A stretch of 57,588 nt of DNA from NCBI GenBank assembly GCA_022820625.1, contig JAJEFE010000114.1, positions 1-57,588 on the forward strand, in the 5' to 3' direction. A program made the translations under genes and the position numbers. Below, in pieces: positions 16,959-25,734 of the stretch; the stretch's first letter is position 1, and each line of letters begins with the position of its first letter. The stretch is from Gammaproteobacteria bacterium (GTDB taxonomy: Bacteria > Pseudomonadota > Gammaproteobacteria > Steroidobacterales > Rariloculaceae). The notes under the pieces were generated by a model. The model was not told the DNA's origin. It did not search any database and worked only from the letters and a program-made list of their open reading frames with translations.

Positions 16959-18386
16959 CTAGCGGATGAGGATCAACTCCTCCTGCGGCGGCGATAGATA
17001 CTCGACGCCGTTCTCGGTTGCTATAGCCTCTTCGTGGTCCCACCAGAACAGGTACTGGTCCCGGTCCGGGGGGCCCTCCGACGGCATGTAGAAGAAATAC
17101 TCCAGCACGAAATGATGGTTCGGAGCAAGGGGAATATCCCACGCCCATTCGGGGCCGTAGGAACCGATGCGTGGCGCGAGATAGGTTTCTACATGCCACG
17201 GCCGGGCGCCCTTCGTCTGGCCATGCGCGTCGATGGAGAGCTGCGTTTTCTCCGGATCGTACCCGGCGGCAAAGGTGGGGAAATCGTTCCTGGCATCCAC
17301 CATGTGAAGCTGGTCGTCACGGAGGATGATGCCTGCCTCCTCGAACCGCTGTGCGTAGTCGCTCATGATCTCGCGCGGAGTCAGGCCCGCACGGACCGTC
17401 TCGACGAGAATCCGGTCGACAAGAAGGTATTGGTCCCAGAGCCGCTGGATTTCCGGCGGCGGTTCCGTTTCTCCCTCGCGAAGCACGTAGGCATAGATGC
17501 CCTGGCTCGGCGCTGCCAGGATGTCCCCGCGCTGCACCACTGTATCCTCGGTCCAGGCATCGCTCCTGCCGCGTTGCGACTCTCCGGTCCACATCCGCCG
17601 GAATATCGTCAAGTCGGTGTCGCCCATCCGGGTGACGCCCGGTTCCACTTCGGCCAGGGCCCGCTCCACCAATACAAGCTCGTCCTGACGCATTCGCCTC
17701 AGCAACTCGACCTCGCTGGGAACCTGGTGATTGATGTAGTCCATGATCAACCACTCCGCAGAGATCAGCCGACTGGCGTACTCCCCGCCGAGTTCTTCGC
17801 TGAGGAGGACGTAATCCGTATGGGAAAGCCCGTCGATACGCCCCCGGTAGGTGGGCCAGGGGCCCAATTCGCGCATGAAATTGACCGCGATGCGCTCCGG
17901 GTCGCGCTCGGCGACAAACTCACCCAGGCCCTGGAACCGGTAGTCGTACTCCGTCAACGGCCCCCCAACCGGTTCCTGAATGCGAACGGCCGGAGCGATG
18001 ATGTCGTAGGCCCCGCTTTCTTCCACCGCCCGGTAGTCGCTTTCGCCCCATCCCCGGTGGGCGACCCCCCACCGGCGTCCGAGTATGGCCCGTTCGATGC
18101 GGTCGCCGCCGCGGTCGGTGAAGACGAATACGCCGGAGGCACTGCCCAGTTCGTCGATGCCGAAGGAGTCGGGCACGGCTTCCCGCATCACGTGGATCCA
18201 CATGTCCACGTCCCGCTCCCGCATGATCTGCGGCAGCACCTGGTCGAACTTGTCCCTGCGGATCTGGTGGTTCTCCTCCGTGTAGTCCACCAGGGGCGCC
18301 TGCTGCGCCAGCACCAGGGCCGGTACGCAAAGACCAATCAGGCCCGGCAGTCGCCGGACGCTCGCGAAGGCATTCGATGAATTCAT
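16959..18386 (-). CDS. Secreted M24-fold protein lacking both metal aspartates, 475 aa
   Basis: A signal peptide (ending about LVLAQQ) precedes a creatinase/prolidase-like N-domain (LPQIMRERDVDMWIHVM, FTDRGGDRIERA) and an M24 C-domain. Where canonical members have two Asp ligands, this protein reads RGDILAAPSQGIYAYVLREGETE with neither and a deletion. The later His (IDAHGQ), Glu (LEYFFY) and Glu (ATENGVEY) are kept. It is probably not a normal dinuclear peptidase; it may bind a single metal or serve another role. GGGGG precedes ATG 18386. It lies 37 bases after the RTX lipoprotein gene and 48 before the dehalogenase-like gene on the same strand. Confidence 0.82.
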   Translation of the reverse strand: MNSSNAFASVRRLPGLIGLCVPALVLAQQAPLVDYTEENHQIRRDKFDQVLPQIMRERDVDMWIHVMREAVPDSFGIDELGSASGVFVFTDRGGDRIERAILGRRWGVAHRGWGESDYRAVEESGAYDIIAPAVRIQEPVGGPLTEYDYRFQGLGEFVAERDPERIAVNFMRELGPWPTYRGRIDGLSHTDYVLLSEELGGEYASRLISAEWLIMDYINHQVPSEVELLRRMRQDELVLVERALAEVEPGVTRMGDTDLTIFRRMWTGESQRGRSDAWTEDTVVQRGDILAAPSQGIYAYVLREGETEPPPEIQRLWDQYLLVDRILVETVRAGLTPREIMSDYAQRFEEAGIILRDDQLHMVDARNDFPTFAAGYDPEKTQLSIDAHGQTKGARPWHVETYLAPRIGSYGPEWAWDIPLAPNHHFVLEYFFYMPSEGPPDRDQYLFWWDHEEAIATENGVEYLSPPQEELILIR

Positions 18387-18423
18387 TCTTGTCCCCCTCC
18401 TGTTCTTGCGGCAGGTCTGCCTG

Positions 18424-19689
18424 TCAATTTGTTTCTGCGGCATCCTCCGACCGTAACTGCACCGACGAATCGCTGAAACGCAGCCGTTCGATACCGCGCA
18501 GCAGGTCGGACCCGTCGCGATCCTCCTTGAGGTCCCGCACCATGACGGAACCACGATTGTATACAATTTCGTAATCCATGGCGGGGCCGGCGAACACGGC
18601 CGCATCCTCTCCGTCGCCGCCGTCGAGCTCGTCATTGCCACCGCCGGCTTGAATAATGTTGTTGCCCGAATTGCCGGAAAGGACATTGTCGCGTCCATTG
18701 CCGATCAGATTTGCATTCTCGTCGCCGGTCAGGGTCGCACTTGTGAGGTGCCGAGTCTTGTATGTATAGGGTTCGGCGGGGTTGAACCGCATCGAAAAAG
18801 TGCCGGCAAAGTCGGCCGGCAATTCCGGCGTGTAGGTCAGATACGGAGGTACGAACTTCTCGATCAGTGCATAGCCTGGCGGGTCCTGCTCCAACATGGC
18901 GGCGCGGCTACCCGCAAAGTAGCGCCCGAAGTGAGAGTGTCCCTCGGGGATATCCCCGGGCTCGATATCCCGTCCTTCGTACCTGGTCGGCGGTACGGTC
19001 CAGAGATCGTAATAGTTGTCGAGCAGGACGCCGACGTACTCGTTCGGGTGCTCCACCGGTTCATCCTCGGGCCAGGCTCTCCAGCCATTGGCCGCCGCCG
19101 CATCGCTCGCCGTTCTCATTTCCGCGATCATGTCCGGCAGCGTCGGCTTGATCCCGTAGTCGTGAATCAGGTGCCAGATCTCCTCGTAAGAGGCGTCGCG
19201 CGTCACGTGTGCCATGTAGTCCGCGTCGCCCACCGCGGGGCTTTCGTTGGCGCGCAGGTCCTGCATGCTCAGGTCCGTCGCGTCCGCCAACCCGGCACGC
19301 ATCGCGTCAATCAGGTCCTCTTCAGTATTGAAGAAGACCATGGTCGCCTTGCGATCAGCCATGGCGTTCGCCACCGGGCTCTTGTCGTGGCCGTAACGGG
19401 AACCGGGAAAGTCCGTCAGAAGATGCCGCAGGACATTGCGGCCGTGCTTGATCTGGTCATCGGTCCAACCGTCCTGGGCCAGGATATGGATCGGCTTGCC
19501 GTTCGGCGCGATGTACTTCGTATACTTCACGAAGTAGTCCCTGAACACTTGGGGAACGTCTTCGGGCAGCGCCACGATGCCGCTGGTGGAGGCCGACGTG
19601 TCGATTTCCGGCAGGGTGGCCAGGTCTCGTTCGGTGCACGAGCTCAGAAGAACAAGGGCAACGACTGAATGGGTCATTTTCCAGGACAT
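18424..19689 (-). CDS. Lipoprotein with C-terminal RTX calcium-binding repeats, 421 aa
   Basis: A lipobox (VLLSSC) follows a short signal, so the protein is probably lipidated. The central part (about 40-310) is unrecognised; it contains EEIWHLIHDYG, which might form a metal or catalytic site. Residues about 323-362 hold glycine-aspartate RTX-type nonapeptides (LIGNGRDNVLSGNSG; GGGNDELDGGDGED), followed by the usual DGSDLLRGIERLRFSD tail seen after such repeats. Calcium binding is expected. RTX proteins are normally secreted by type I systems and lack a lipoprotein signal, so the combination is odd. AGGAGA lies about 12 bases before ATG 19689. The gene sits between the symporter and M24 genes in one direction. 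Confidence 0.78.
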   Translation of the reverse strand: MSWKMTHSVVALVLLSSCTERDLATLPEIDTSASTSGIVALPEDVPQVFRDYFVKYTKYIAPNGKPIHILAQDGWTDDQIKHGRNVLRHLLTDFPGSRYGHDKSPVANAMADRKATMVFFNTEEDLIDAMRAGLADATDLSMQDLRANESPAVGDADYMAHVTRDASYEEIWHLIHDYGIKPTLPDMIAEMRTASDAAAANGWRAWPEDEPVEHPNEYVGVLLDNYYDLWTVPPTRYEGRDIEPGDIPEGHSHFGRYFAGSRAAMLEQDPPGYALIEKFVPPYLTYTPELPADFAGTFSMRFNPAEPYTYKTRHLTSATLTGDENANLIGNGRDNVLSGNSGNNIIQAGGGNDELDGGDGEDAAVFAGPAMDYEIVYNRGSVMVRDLKEDRDGSDLLRGIERLRFSDSSVQLRSEDAAETN

Positions 19690-19792
19690 CAGTACGTGAG
19701 CTTTCTCCTTGCAGCCAACAGTCGACGCTACAATCTCGATGTCAGGCGTCAGGCGCTGACACGGAACTTGTTTCGCCAGTGTGACGTGCGCA

Positions 19793-21484
19793 TCAGAGCT
19801 GCAGTATCCAGACGAAAAGCCCGATCAACAAGCCAACCACCGCGCAGCTCACCAGGAAGCCCACTACTGTTGTCGTGGTCGGCTTCATCAGCTCGAAGTC
19901 GGGGTGGTCGATCAGGACCGATCGTTCCGCCGGCTTGACGCCGGGCGGCAGCGTGAGCGGCGCGACTTCCGGTTCTCCGGGTTCGACCGGGGTTCTCAGC
20001 GTCTCGTAGACGCGGTCCAGCCTTTCCTTGCCCGGCGGCCGGGTCATCAGGCTGACGCCGATCATGACCACGAGCCCGACGGCCAGGTAAATGATCATCT
20101 GCCAGGGCAGCGACAAGGTACCTTCATGGAGCATGAATGACGGCAGCATGTGGGCGAAATTGTCGGTGAAGCTCCAGCCGACCAGTGCGACGTCGCTGGT
20201 AAAGAACCACGTTGCGAAACCGCACAGCGTTGACGCCCAGGCCGCCGCCGACGTTGCACGCCGCCAGAAGAAACTGGTCCATATCGCCACGCCCATCATT
20301 GCCTGAACGATCCAGAACAGCTCCAGTCCGGCGACCACACTGGAAAGGCCGAATGCGATCAGAATGCCGCTTCCCACCACAAGGACGGATGCAAGTCTGC
20401 CGACGAACAGGTAGTGGCGCCCGCTGCGGCCCGGGCTGATCAGCGGCTTGTAGACGTTCTCGGTGAAGAGCGCGGCCGCGGACAACATGAACGTATCGCA
20501 GGAACTCATCACGGCCGCCAGCATCGAGGCGATGAAGAGCCCGACCAGCCCCGGTGCAATGGTCGGAAGGAAGTCCCTGGCCAGCAGTCCGTACACCTCA
20601 TCGGGGTTCGTACCGGCATCGACGTACAGGGCAATCCCGACCATGCCGGTGAGTACCCAGGCGATGGTGCACAACCTCTTCAGAAAGTGCCCCGCCACCA
20701 CCCCGACACGCGCATCGTACTCGGACCGGCCGGCCGCGCACATGGGCATCGAGTAGGGCGAAGTTACCCAACCGACCAGTCCGTTTACGGCAATGACAAC
20801 GACGTAGAGCGTGGTGATCTCGCTGGGCGCAACGATGGAGAAAACTTCCGGATTGTCGATCGATGCCCGCAGACCGCTCATGCCGCCCACCGCACTCAGG
20901 GCGAAGGGCAGGATGAGGAAGGAAAGGATGACGGTCATGACGCCCTGTATCAGGTCCGTGATGATGGCTGCGTTCAGGCCGCCGGCAACACCGTAGACCA
21001 CGAACAGAACGGTCATCGCGAAAATGGCAATCTCCGGGCTGATCGAACCGCCGGAAACGGCGGTAATCATGGCGCTGGACGCCTTGAGCACCACGCCGAT
21101 GTTGACGGCCAGCTGGATCATCCCGACCACTGCGAAGAGCACGGCCACGCTCTGCCCGTAGCGAACCACCAGGTAGTCGGCCGTAGTCACGGCGCGCATT
21201 CGCCGGAAGAGCGGCGCCAGCAACCAATAGAACGGGGTCGAGAACAACCACAGCCACTGATACCAGATTCCCGATGCGCCGGAGGTGTAGGTCTTGGACG
21301 CTACGCTGACGGCCTGGTCGGTATTGGTGCCGGTCCCGAACGAAAAGAACGTCATCGTCAACTTGCCGAAACTGCGGTCACTGATGAAGAAGTTCGAGGA
21401 CGATTTGACCCGGCGCGTGGCATACACGCCGATGGCCGTAACGCCAATCAGGTAGACGGCGATGACCAGCCAGTCGATGAGCAA
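19793..21484 (-). CDS. Sodium:solute symporter (SSS family), 563 aa
   Basis: This is a multi-pass inner-membrane Na+ symporter of the PutP/PanF type: it starts with a hydrophobic helix (DWLVIAVYLIGVTAIGVYA), then SSNFFISDRSFG, then many further membrane spans, and has a long cytoplasmic loop near the C-terminus (MTRPPGKERLDRVYE) before a last helix. GTGTNTDQAVSVASKTY is the conserved region of helix 2-3. Likely substrates from context are proline, hydroxyproline or a related amino acid, but the sequence alone does not decide. It follows the DapA-like gene with a gap of about 70 bases and precedes the RTX lipoprotein gene by about 100 bases. Confidence 0.9.
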   Translation of the reverse strand: MLIDWLVIAVYLIGVTAIGVYATRRVKSSSNFFISDRSFGKLTMTFFSFGTGTNTDQAVSVASKTYTSGASGIWYQWLWLFSTPFYWLLAPLFRRMRAVTTADYLVVRYGQSVAVLFAVVGMIQLAVNIGVVLKASSAMITAVSGGSISPEIAIFAMTVLFVVYGVAGGLNAAIITDLIQGVMTVILSFLILPFALSAVGGMSGLRASIDNPEVFSIVAPSEITTLYVVVIAVNGLVGWVTSPYSMPMCAAGRSEYDARVGVVAGHFLKRLCTIAWVLTGMVGIALYVDAGTNPDEVYGLLARDFLPTIAPGLVGLFIASMLAAVMSSCDTFMLSAAALFTENVYKPLISPGRSGRHYLFVGRLASVLVVGSGILIAFGLSSVVAGLELFWIVQAMMGVAIWTSFFWRRATSAAAWASTLCGFATWFFTSDVALVGWSFTDNFAHMLPSFMLHEGTLSLPWQMIIYLAVGLVVMIGVSLMTRPPGKERLDRVYETLRTPVEPGEPEVAPLTLPPGVKPAERSVLIDHPDFELMKPTTTTVVGFLVSCAVVGLLIGLFVWILQL

Positions 21485-21554
21485 TTCAGTGCACCCTGGA
21501 GAGTTTCCGGCCGCGCGCTATTGACCGGGTCGCTGTACGGCGAAGGCCCGCGAC

Positions 21555-22460
21555 TCAGGCCGCCAGCCTGGGGCGATTGTCCAGCACGCTCTGAACGATG
21601 CCCGCAATTCTCGCGCGCTCCTTGCCGACCAGCGGAAGCCGTGGCGGGCGTACCCACTCCGCACCCATTCCGGTCATCTGGTTGGCGAGCTTGAGGTATT
21701 GAACCAGCTTGACGGCGGTATCGAGATGCAGGACAGGCATGACCCACCGGTACATGGCCACCGCTTCGTCGATCCTCCCTGCCCTGGCCAGGTTGAACAG
21801 TTGCACGGATTCGGCGGGAAACGGGTTCGTCAGGCCGGAAACCCAACCCACGGCCCCGCAAACCGCATTCTCCAGCGCGACATTGTCAACGCCGCAGAAC
21901 ATGCGATAGCGATCTCCGCAGGCATTGATCATGTCGGTCATGCGGCAACTGTCGTGGGATGATTCCTTGACGGCAACGATGTTGTCGATCCTGGCCAATT
22001 CCACGAAGTCGTCCGGCGTCAGATCCAGCTTGTAGGACACGGGATTGTTGTAGATCATGATCGGCATGTCGGTCGCGTTCGCGATGCTCGAGAAGTGTGC
22101 GATCGCTTCCCGCGAGTCCTGCTCATAGACCATGCTGGGCAGGACCATGAGCCCGTCACAGCCCGCCCGCTCGGCCATCCTGACAGCGGAAATGGCCATA
22201 TCGACCGTGTACTCGGCTATTCCGCTGATCACCGGAACACGGCCGTTGACCGCTTCAACCGCCGCACGCATCACGGAGTTTTTTTCCTCGGGAAGCAGGG
22301 AATTGTTCTCGCCCAACGTTCCAAGCACGATAATGCCGCCGACACCGCCCTGCAGGCAGTATTCGATGTGCCGCGCCGTTCCCTCGATATCAAGGCTGCC
22401 GCCCTCGTGCATCTCCGTCATCAAGGCAGGCATCACGCCGCCCCATTCTTGGTGTGCCAT
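21555..22460 (-). CDS. DapA/NanA-family lyase, candidate pyrroline-4-hydroxy-2-carboxylate deaminase (HypD-like), 301 aa
   Basis: This is a class I aldolase-type TIM barrel. The Schiff-base lysine is in VAVKESSHD and the conserved Tyr is in IMIYNNPVSY; the N-terminal GTLGENNSL loop is typical. The family includes DHDPS, N-acetylneuraminate lyase, KDG aldolase and the hydroxyproline-pathway deaminase that makes 2-oxoglutarate semialdehyde. The last is favoured here because a ketoglutarate-semialdehyde-type dehydrogenase (28302) and proline-racemase-family genes (29896, 33204) lie nearby. It is the first gene of a minus-strand run with symporter, lipoprotein and M24 genes. The divergent upstream region carries a GTATAC-type repeat (22569-22582). 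Confidence 0.82.
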   Translation of the reverse strand: MAHQEWGGVMPALMTEMHEGGSLDIEGTARHIEYCLQGGVGGIIVLGTLGENNSLLPEEKNSVMRAAVEAVNGRVPVISGIAEYTVDMAISAVRMAERAGCDGLMVLPSMVYEQDSREAIAHFSSIANATDMPIMIYNNPVSYKLDLTPDDFVELARIDNIVAVKESSHDSCRMTDMINACGDRYRMFCGVDNVALENAVCGAVGWVSGLTNPFPAESVQLFNLARAGRIDEAVAMYRWVMPVLHLDTAVKLVQYLKLANQMTGMGAEWVRPPRLPLVGKERARIAGIVQSVLDNRPRLAA

Positions 22461-22568
22461 ATACTGCTCCCGAACGTCCTCCCCGATCCCCGAGTTGCAG
22501 GACTATTGATCGACGCCTGCACGCGCCGTGTTTTGAATTGTGGGCCGACTATGGATTATATACACTAA

Positions 22569-22582
22569 CGTATACAGTATAC
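22569..22582. promoter_or_regulatory. Candidate operator, GTATACAGTATAC, between divergent genes
   Basis: The sequence at 22570-22582 holds two GTATAC palindromes separated by one base. Read on the minus strand it contains ATACTGTATACG, which occurs identically at 29840-29851 in another divergent region. It sits 110 bases from the DapA-like start and 120 from the aldo/keto reductase start. It is a plausible site for the GntR/FCD regulator at 31482, by inference. Confidence 0.45.
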
Positions 22583-22702
22583 ATCGTTTCGGTGCACTGT
22601 GCGGACGCACCGACACCCCGGACCAGGCTGGCCTTCGCCTGCTGACGGCCGCGATGATACCGCTTTTTTCTGGCCCCTGAACTGCTGAGGAAGTGCTCTG
22701 CC

Positions 22703-23737
22703 ATGGACTATCGACTGCTTGGCCGAACCGGAATCAAGGTATCGCCTTTCGCGTTGGGTACCGACAACTTCCTGGACCCGACTCCGGCCGATGAATCCGC
22801 GCGAATTCTGCGCACGGCCATGGACGCCGGCATCAACTTCCTCGATACCGGTGATATCTATGCGGATGGCGCCGGCGAGAAGATCATCGGCAAGACGCTG
22901 AAAGAAAGCGGCCTGCGCCACCAGGTCCTGATCGCGACGAAGGTGGACCATGGCAAGCGACGGCCCGGTTTCACCCTGGACGACCCCGGTTACGTCGGGC
23001 CCAACGAGCATGGACACAGCCGCCTGAACATCATTGCCGCCTGTGAGGGCTCCCTGAAACGCCTCCAGACCGACTACATCGACCTTTACCAGATTCATCG
23101 TCCGTCCCCCCATATCCCCTGGGACGAACAGCTCTTCGCCCTGGATACGCTGGTGCGTCAGGGCAAGGTACGCTACATCGGCACGTCGACCCATCCCGCC
23201 TGGGCCGTGATGAACTCCATCATGGTCAGCGAAATGAAGGGACTTGCGCGAATCGTCTGCGAACAGCCGCCGTACAACCTGCTCGACCGGCGCATCGAAA
23301 ACGAACTGCTGCCCATGTGCAGGGAACACGGTCTGGGAGTCATCACCTGGGCGCCCATGGGCATGGGTGTACTGGCCGGCCGCTACACGGACGAAAAGAA
23401 TCTCCCTGAAGACTCAAGAGCGGTGCTCCGAGGCGGATTCTACGCCGACAGGATCACCCGGCGCGGCATCGACACCGGGATCGAATTTGCAAAGATCGCA
23501 AGGCGCATGGGCCTCAGTGCCGCACAACTGGCGGTCGTCTGGGTCAAGGAGCAACCGGACATCACGGCGCCCCTGATCGGGCCGAAGACAATGGACCAAT
23601 TGGCGGAGTTTCTCCCCGTAATGGAAACGGGGCTCGATGATGAAACTCGCGCGGCCTGCGATGCGCTCGTACCGCCGGGCAGCGTCGTGGCCAATTTCCA
23701 CAACACGGCGCCGTGGATGAAGCAGGTTGTCCTGTAG
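22703..23737 (+). CDS. Aldo/keto reductase, 344 aa
   Basis: This is an NADPH-dependent TIM-barrel oxidoreductase acting on carbonyls in the cytoplasm. The catalytic tetrad is visible: Asp in NFLDTGDIY, Tyr in the same motif, Lys in LIATKVDHG and His in LYQIHRPSP. The N-terminal MDYRLLGRTGIKVSPFALG and the C-terminal cofactor-binding region near LIGPKTMDQL are standard for the YajO/Tas-like group. It is transcribed divergently from the DapA-like gene and may share its control region. The substrate is not deducible; an aldehyde or ketone from the nearby catabolic genes is possible. Confidence 0.9.
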   Translation: MDYRLLGRTGIKVSPFALGTDNFLDPTPADESARILRTAMDAGINFLDTGDIYADGAGEKIIGKTLKESGLRHQVLIATKVDHGKRRPGFTLDDPGYVGPNEHGHSRLNIIAACEGSLKRLQTDYIDLYQIHRPSPHIPWDEQLFALDTLVRQGKVRYIGTSTHPAWAVMNSIMVSEMKGLARIVCEQPPYNLLDRRIENELLPMCREHGLGVITWAPMGMGVLAGRYTDEKNLPEDSRAVLRGGFYADRITRRGIDTGIEFAKIARRMGLSAAQLAVVWVKEQPDITAPLIGPKTMDQLAEFLPVMETGLDDETRAACDALVPPGSVVANFHNTAPWMKQVVL

Positions 23738-23821
23738 CGCCTGGTGTTGGAGCCAATCGACAATCACGTATCGGATCGTACCACCACCAACTCCCCGCGA
23801 AACGGGTTCCGGGATGCCGAG

Positions 23822-24568
23822 TCAGTGCATGTACTGGCCGCCGCTGACGTAGAATTTCGCGCCCGTGGTGAACTTTGCGTCGACGATGCAATGCACCATG
23901 TGGGTCACATCCTCGAATTCGCCGAGTCGCCCCATGGGCAAGGTTGCCAGCTCCTTCTCGAGCCCTTCCTCGGTTTCCAGGTCGTAGCGGTCGATCACCT
24001 CGCGGGTTTGAACAGAACCGGGCACGAGGCAGTTGACCCGGATTCTCGGGGCAAGTTCAAGCGCCATGCACTTGGTCAGTACGATGATGCCGGCCTTGGC
24101 GGCGCAGAAGTTGGCGCCGTTCTTCCGGCCGATGGACCCGGCGTTCGCACCCAGGTTGATGATGAGACCCTCCCGGTCGGGGTTGTGCCTGACGAATTCC
24201 TGACCGCAGACGAAGTGTCCCTTCAAATGGGCGTCAATGACCGCGTCCCAGGTCTCGTCGGTGATCTCCATGAAGGGGGCGTCGAGGTTGATGCCGGCAC
24301 AATTGACAAGAATGTCGATCCGGCCGAATTGCCGAATCGTCGCTTCGAACATGGATCGAACCTGGTCCCGCTTCGCCACGTCCGCCTGACAGGTCATGAC
24401 CTTCCCGGTCCCGTGTTCCCGTGCGAGTTCGTCGGCCAGCGAGTCGGCCTCTGTATCGAAGAGATGATTGATGACCACGCCGAAGCCCCGGGACGCGAAA
24501 CTGCGCACGATTTGCGCACCCAGGCCTGTGGCCGCGCCGGTCACCAGTACAACTCGATTTTCAGCCAT
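23822..24568 (-). CDS. SDR-family oxidoreductase with Phe in place of catalytic Tyr, 248 aa
   Basis: The Rossmann fold with TGAATGLGAQI (cofactor) and the VNCAGIN motif identifies a classical short-chain dehydrogenase (FabG-like). At the active site the sequence reads ANFCAAKAG, where the family has YxxxK; the codon is TTC, so Tyr is replaced by Phe. The usual Ser upstream is also not obvious (NLGANAGSIG). Classical hydride-transfer chemistry should be impaired, so it may be an inactive homologue or may use another proton donor. It stands alone on the minus strand, divergent from the NicX-like gene, and the AT-rich motif at 24630 lies in the shared upstream region. Confidence 0.88.
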   Translation of the reverse strand: MAENRVVLVTGAATGLGAQIVRSFASRGFGVVINHLFDTEADSLADELAREHGTGKVMTCQADVAKRDQVRSMFEATIRQFGRIDILVNCAGINLDAPFMEITDETWDAVIDAHLKGHFVCGQEFVRHNPDREGLIINLGANAGSIGRKNGANFCAAKAGIIVLTKCMALELAPRIRVNCLVPGSVQTREVIDRYDLETEEGLEKELATLPMGRLGEFEDVTHMVHCIVDAKFTTGAKFYVSGGQYMH

Positions 24569-24629
24569 GGAAATACCTCCGAAGAAACAGGGAAAGTTCG
24601 CGGCGCATGCTGTTGCCGATCACGGACGC

Positions 24630-24648
24630 CAATTGTATATTTTATTCT
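24630..24648. promoter_or_regulatory. Repeated AT-rich motif CAATTGTATATTTTATTCT
   Basis: This 19-base string occurs exactly once more, at 45305-45323, again in a divergent intergenic region (TonB receptor and ureohydrolase). It lies 62 bases from the SDR start and 82 bases before the NicX-like start. The TTGTATA core resembles the GTATAC operators elsewhere. It could be a regulator site or the core of a promoter; on the minus strand it reads TATACAAT, close to a -10 element. Confidence 0.5.
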
Positions 24649-24729
24649 CTGCATCGGTCCAAACCGGGCAGCGAGACTGGTATCCTGCCCGTCGTCGCGC
24701 CACCCATCTGAAACCAGGGAGACGGTTCA

Positions 24730-25734
24730 ATGAGAACTTTGCGTTGGGGAGAATTCGCTCATATCGCGGTACGGGACAAGGCGGCGGTCAAGCCCGGCGA
24801 GACCTTGCTGGTGCTGGCCGATACCTGGACGGACATGGACATCGCCGAAGCCTGCCTGTCGGCGGGGATCAATGCAGGCGCAAGCACGCAATTGCTGGTG
24901 ATTCCCCGCATGGCGCCGACCGATACCACCGAGTTCAACGCCTCGGTCAGCGGCGCCATCAGGGGCGCCGACGTCATATTGGCAATCTGTCCTACCATGT
25001 TCATCGAGAAGGCCGCCACCGCGCAAGCCCGGGCAAACGGAACGCGTATCGCCTCGACAGATATCATCGGAATGGAAGATTTCGCAATAGAAGGAACCTG
25101 CGATGTCGACCACGGCCTCATGGTCGACATCGCGAAACGGATCGGAGAAATCTGGATAAAGACCGAATTGTGTCGAGTGACCTCGGACCTGGGCACCGAC
25201 ATCAGCTTCGACATGCGGGGCCGTCCCATCGAAATCGGCGACGGCATCGCGGCCGAACCCGGCACCTCGAACTTCTTCCCCGGTGTGTCCGTAGCCAACG
25301 CGCCCATCGAGAACACGATCAACGGCGTCATAGTCGTTGACGGGAATATTCCTCCGGGCCGCCTCGTCAGCGCGCCCGTGACGGTACACGTGGAATCGGG
25401 CGTCATCAGCGGGATCGAGGGCGGCTCCGATGCCAATCAGTTGAGAGCGCACTTTGTGGCAAGCGGCGACCCGATCGCCACGCATCTCTGTCATTTCACC
25501 CTGGGTCTCAACCCGATGGCGCGGAAATCCGGAAGTATCCACCAGGACGAACACGTATTGGGGGCAATCACGTTCGGGTTCGGCGACCAGGACGCAGATT
25601 TCGGCGGCAACGTGCCCGACTGCGGCGTGCACTGCGACCTGGTCATGATGACCGGAAAAATAGACTGCGACGGTCAGATCGTGTGTGAAAACAACCGGCT
25701 CAACGAAGAACTCGGACTGGGGGGACTCCAATGA
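24730..25734 (+). CDS. M29 aminopeptidase / NicX (2,5-dihydroxypyridine dioxygenase)-like protein, 334 aa
   Basis: The sequence resembles the leucyl-aminopeptidase-T/NicX superfamily: an N-terminal domain with KPGETLLVLAD and a C-terminal domain with DIIGMEDF, FDMRGRPI, GTSNFFPG, HVESGVISGIEGG, HFTLGLNP and HQDEHVLGAITFGFGDQ, whose His, Glu and Asp residues could be metal ligands. M29 members cleave N-terminal residues from peptides, whereas NicX opens a pyridine ring with Fe(II). The sequence alone does not separate the two. GGGAG lies about 9 bases before ATG. The stop overlaps the next start (ATGA), so it is translationally coupled to the amidohydrolase and likely to a downstream MFS transporter. 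Confidence 0.65.
   Translation: MRTLRWGEFAHIAVRDKAAVKPGETLLVLADTWTDMDIAEACLSAGINAGASTQLLVIPRMAPTDTTEFNASVSGAIRGADVILAICPTMFIEKAATAQARANGTRIASTDIIGMEDFAIEGTCDVDHGLMVDIAKRIGEIWIKTELCRVTSDLGTDISFDMRGRPIEIGDGIAAEPGTSNFFPGVSVANAPIENTINGVIVVDGNIPPGRLVSAPVTVHVESGVISGIEGGSDANQLRAHFVASGDPIATHLCHFTLGLNPMARKSGSIHQDEHVLGAITFGFGDQDADFGGNVPDCGVHCDLVMMTGKIDCDGQIVCENNRLNEELGLGGLQ

Noticed and set aside
18556..18567. Perfect palindrome ATTGTATACAAT, similar to the proposed operators
   Set aside because: It lies within the coding sequence of the RTX lipoprotein, encoding Ile-Val-Tyr-Asn, so it cannot be separated from chance; an operator 170 bases upstream of the M24 start remains possible.
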